A DNA stretch of 32,919 nucleotides from Flavonifractor sp. An306. GTDB taxonomy: Bacteria; Bacillota; Clostridia; Oscillospirales; Oscillospiraceae. The notes beneath the pieces are model-generated. The model made no database searches, was not told the DNA's origin, and saw only the letters and a list, made by a program, of their open reading frames with translations. Location of the stretch: the NCBI RefSeq assembly GCF_002159455.1, contig NZ_NFIQ01000043.1, forward strand, positions 1-32,919, read 5' to 3'. The translations under genes were made by a program, and so were the position numbers. This document shows positions 31,043 through 32,919 of the stretch, piece by piece (positions within the stretch are counted from its first letter, which is position 1; the number at the start of each line of letters is the position of its first letter).

Positions 31043-31243
31043 TTAAGCCGCTTCCCCATTGAGCCAGGCCACAAACCGCTCCCGGCTGATTCGATACTGC
31101 TTCCCGACTCGGAAGGCCGGAAACTTTTCACTATGTATCAGTTCATAAGCTGTATTTCTGGAAATCCCCAGCACCGCCGCTATATCCATTGGTGTCAACA
31201 CCAGCGGCAACGCTTCTGCCTCTGTAAATCGTCCCTTACCCAT
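31043..31243 (-). CDS. excisionase-like helix-turn-helix protein
   Basis: The 66-residue protein is of the excisionase/MerR-like DNA-binding type. LTPMDIAAVLGISRNTAYELI forms the helix-turn-helix (residues ~16-36), and FPAFRVGKQYRISRERFVAWL the wing that typifies these proteins. AGGAGG lies 5 bases before the ATG. Xis proteins bend DNA at the attachment site to direct excision, or act as small regulators. It is first in the operon with the 208-residue gene, methyltransferase fragment and integrase remnant. Confidence 0.85.
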   Translation of the reverse strand: MGKGRFTEAEALPLVLTPMDIAAVLGISRNTAYELIHSEKFPAFRVGKQYRISRERFVAWLNGEAA

Positions 31244-31401
31244 AAACTCCTCCTATGTCAAATTGTAAAGAGATATACTGCCCCCTAAAAATTCCGTCTG
31301 TGCTAGTTCGTGCGCTCATCTTCTGTTTTCAAGGTACACGCCTTTCCTTTAGGGCTTGGTGCCCTGTCCTCTTTACACGCATAGCTTACACCAAAAAAAT
31401 A

Positions 31402-31436
31402 CGGCAGATTGACACTTCAATCTGCCGCATTTTTTT
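31402..31436. terminator. bidirectional terminator in the 31244-31567 gap
   Basis: An 11-bp stem CGGCAGATTGA/TCAATCTGCCG is flanked by A7 and T7 on the two sides. It lies 130 bases past the 221-residue gene and upstream of the excisionase gene. Apart from it the 324-base gap holds only a short AGGGC/GCCCT hairpin (31350-31364); I see no gene there. Confidence 0.85.
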
Positions 31437-31567
31437 AATCATTAGCTATCAGTGCAGTGATATTTGCTTTTTATGGAAAGCATTAAAAGCATTTTAGGAG
31501 GCATATTTGCTTTTACTTCTATGACAGCATTTCAAAAAAAGCAAAACTTTTTATTCCGCCATATATA

Positions 31568-32233
31568 TTACCTGTCCCAACCTTGTAAAATAAGCGTTGC
31601 CCGTACACGCTCCACATATTTAACAACAATTTCAAGATGTCCTTCCAACCTGTCAGGGTTAGTTAACATATTTTCAACCGCAATACGGGAGACTCTCTGA
31701 ATATCTCTTTCTACTTGTTGCAGTAATTCTTCCGCAGTTTTCGTTGGTCGTTTCTCTTTATATTTTGCAAAATAAACTAGTCGCTTAAAATATCCGTTCT
31801 CGTATTGTAGGTTACTTTCCTTCAAGGCCTCTCTATAATTCTTGTTTATTACCCCTTCTATGTCAATCTGTTTACTTGTCTTTTGATTGCCTATATGTTC
31901 CTTTCTCGACGATATCAGCTTTTTCCATGCCCTATCTTCTTCCTGTGAATCCCAACTTCTCAAAGATATGTTTTCATATCCATCCCAATATTTTGCTGGT
32001 ATTTCTGTCAACTGCGCAAGCTGTTCAAGTCTATCCTTCAAATCAATTTTTTCCAGGCCCAATATTCTCCCATAGAGTGTACGGTTTATTTTCAATATCT
32101 CATATAATTCGTCTACTTTATGATTTTCCCACTTCCACAGTAGCCGCAGAACATAAAATATTCTAAAACGGTTGTATAGTTCTTTATTATCTATACCTGA
32201 ATCTATTTTCCGTTTCCTGTCATACTGCGCCAT
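31568..32233 (-). CDS. unrecognised AT-rich protein, 221 residues
   Basis: The protein starts at an ATG (32233) with AGGGG 8 bases upstream and a good promoter. It is basic and largely helical, with no signal peptide. Residues about 45-85 (LYEILKINRTLYGRILGLEK and following) look like a Cro/XRE-type helix-turn-helix, and LTEIPAKYWDGYE fits the end of such a domain. The C-terminal half is a helical segment with many Lys/Glu. The gene is clearly more AT-rich than the chromosome (under 40% GC by eye), a sign of foreign origin. It could be a phage- or ICE-type repressor. Confidence 0.65.
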   Translation of the reverse strand: MAQYDRKRKIDSGIDNKELYNRFRIFYVLRLLWKWENHKVDELYEILKINRTLYGRILGLEKIDLKDRLEQLAQLTEIPAKYWDGYENISLRSWDSQEEDRAWKKLISSRKEHIGNQKTSKQIDIEGVINKNYREALKESNLQYENGYFKRLVYFAKYKEKRPTKTAEELLQQVERDIQRVSRIAVENMLTNPDRLEGHLEIVVKYVERVRATLILQGWDR

Positions 32234-32269
32234 CCGGACCGCCCCTATTCTCAATATAGTTTTATGATA

Positions 32270-32298
32270 AGTATAGTTTATTTTTGGTAATTTGGCAA
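32270..32298 (-). promoter_or_regulatory. sigma-A promoter of the 221-residue gene
   Basis: TTGCCA - 17 bp - TATACT on the minus strand, 36 bases before the ATG. Confidence 0.75.
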
Positions 32299-32316
32299 TT
32301 TGGCTGTAATAGTAAA

Positions 32317-32357
32317 AAAGACAGCCAGCCTGACAAAAGAAGGCTGGCTGTCTTATC
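32317..32357 (-). terminator. terminator of the second small peptide gene
   Basis: The AAGACAGCCAGCC/GGCTGGCTGTCTT stem with a loop of about 12 bases is followed on the minus strand by TTTTTT. It lies about 16 bases past the peptide stop. Confidence 0.85.
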
Positions 32358-32371
32358 CTAAATGTGTTCTC

Positions 32372-32476
32372 TTAGTCCATCAACCACAACAGGAAAAACA
32401 GGAGCATACGGAAAAATACCCCAACAATGATAGCCATGGTAAGCATACCCATCATAAAAGCAAGTATCAGCCCCAT
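32372..32476 (-). CDS. 34-residue hydrophobic membrane peptide
   Basis: The ATG at 32476 has AAAGGGGGTG 7 bases upstream, the same strong ribosome site as the peptide gene at 29356. A perfect terminator follows. The peptide is almost wholly hydrophobic (MGLILAFMMGMLTMAIIVGV, then FFRMLLFFLLWLMD), enough for one long or two short membrane helices. It could be a toxin-like or regulatory membrane peptide. No clear promoter is seen upstream, and a possible antisense promoter on the plus strand (TTGGTA - 17 bp - TAATAG at 32285) is weak. Confidence 0.6.
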   Translation of the reverse strand: MGLILAFMMGMLTMAIIVGVFFRMLLFFLLWLMD

Positions 32477-32811
32477 AAACAAGCACCCCCTTTCGTTGGT
32501 GCCTTATGGTAACGCTTATCACAAAAATAAACTAGTCTTGAATCTGCACGAAAAGGGATGGGGTGAATTGGTGTTGTCGCTGTAATCAAAATAGCGGCTC
32601 CATGCTCCATCGGATAAACTCAAAGGATATCCAAACTATGTCCACCAAAATTTATCTTCATGCCCAGCTGGATTTTCAAAGACTGTTTTGGCTCAAATTT
32701 CCTAAAATCGCCACAAATTCTCCCACCACCCCCATCTTATTTTTTCTCCAACCCCTCAAAATCCCTAAATCGCCTGGAATCTCCGGATTTATTTCCCTTA
32801 TCGAATTCATA
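32477..32811. other. AT-rich stretch without a recognisable gene
   Basis: Apart from the ribosome site of the peptide gene, no open frame with a start signal is visible on either strand. The plus-strand frame at 32563-32817 has no ribosome site and ends in low-complexity Pro/Ile-rich translation. Confidence 0.5.
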
Positions 32812-32919
32812 TGTTAGCGTCAGGCGATAATCGCCATTCCGGGTCAGGCGAAAAACGCCAATTTTGGTCAACTGAAAACAGCCATTTACAATTTGAATAG
32901 TTCCTTTACACTGGAGGCG
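32812..32919 (+). mobile_element. probable left end of an IS21-family insertion sequence
   Basis: The segment begins with TGTTAGCG. It contains three tandem, degenerate ~24-bp units of the form GGTCAGGCGAAAAACGCCA (starting near 32816, 32840 and 32865), then an AT-rich leader and CTGGAGGCG, a ribosome site at the window edge. IS21-family ends begin with TG and carry several transposase-binding repeats before istA. No transposase codons are visible, so this rests on end structure only. Confidence 0.5.

Larger units (their letters stand above)
29129..32811. mobile_element. decayed integrative element (approximate limits)
   Basis: From about 29130 GC content drops and gene types change: truncated tyrosine integrase, methyltransferase fragment, excisionase-like protein, small toxin-like peptides and unrecognised AT-rich genes. 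The left limit is set by the broken chromosomal gene. The right limit is not visible; an IS21-like end begins at 32812. A deletion inside the element has removed the integrase N-terminus and what lay next to it. No terminal repeat pair could be found within the window. Confidence 0.55.

Noticed and set aside
32563-32817. Possible integrase C-terminal remnant (a DIQT...KIYLHA-like string in the plus frame)
   Set aside because: The match is about a dozen residues, without the preceding LGH or Arg motifs and without a ribosome site. It is too short to call.
1-32919. CRISPR arrays, rRNA operons and ordinary tRNA genes
   Set aside because: No regularly spaced direct repeats, no 16S/23S signature stretches and no tRNA cloverleaf other than the tmRNA tRNA-like ends were seen.

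Overview
The window looks like chromosome of a GC-rich, anaerobic gut Firmicute of the Oscillospiraceae type (Flavonifractor/Lawsonibacter-like). The grounds are about 60% GC, Clostridia-type gene families, AGGAGG ribosome binding sites, sigma-A promoters, SmpB/tmRNA, a CssRS/HtrA-like locus and a sigma54-controlled fermentation operon. The genus is inferred from gene content. No search was run.

Layout. 1-1354: 5' part of a secreted protein (minus). 1433-2852: tmRNA, cyclophilin PpiB and SmpB (minus). 3051-7727: a plus-strand envelope operon of D,D-carboxypeptidase, O-antigen-ligase-like membrane protein and WG-repeat/stalk-domain secreted protein. 7886-9877: a GyrB/ParE-like topoisomerase subunit with no A subunit beside it. 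9935-11954: amidohydrolase and a NYN-LOTUS protein (minus). 12019-12116: a free-standing promoter and terminator that predict an unannotated small RNA of about 98 nt. 12115-15506: response regulator, sensor kinase and HtrA operon (minus). 15607-16782: CDF metal transporter. 16939-21953: a sigma54 activator followed by its apparent target operon (beta-keto acid cleavage enzyme, 3-hydroxy acid dehydrogenase, short-chain fatty-acid transporter). Between them lie a consensus -24/-12 promoter and three copies of the palindrome GGTGAATTTTTTCACC. The transporter reading frame has a TAG stop at codon 4. 22066-28879: housekeeping and membrane genes (NADP-isocitrate dehydrogenase, MATE exporter, YeiH-family protein, AsnA, LTA-synthase-like sulfatase), most with clear promoters and terminators.

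29000-32919: composition and content change. A 3' gene fragment with its terminator, a truncated tyrosine integrase fused by deletion to the start of a D12-class DNA methyltransferase, a small excisionase-like protein, two unrecognised genes and the left end of a probable IS21-family element mark a decayed integrative element. Inside it, 29273-29588 has the architecture of a type I toxin-antitoxin locus: a 31-33 residue membrane peptide, a sequestered Shine-Dalgarno, 5'/3' end pairing of the mRNA, and a consensus promoter for a convergent antisense RNA. A second 34-residue hydrophobic peptide gene lies at 32372-32476.

The strongest candidates for undescribed biology are the 29.3-29.6 kb toxin-antitoxin locus, the small RNA at 12.0-12.1 kb, and the sigma54/BKACE operon, whose third upstream palindrome also serves as the activator's terminator.
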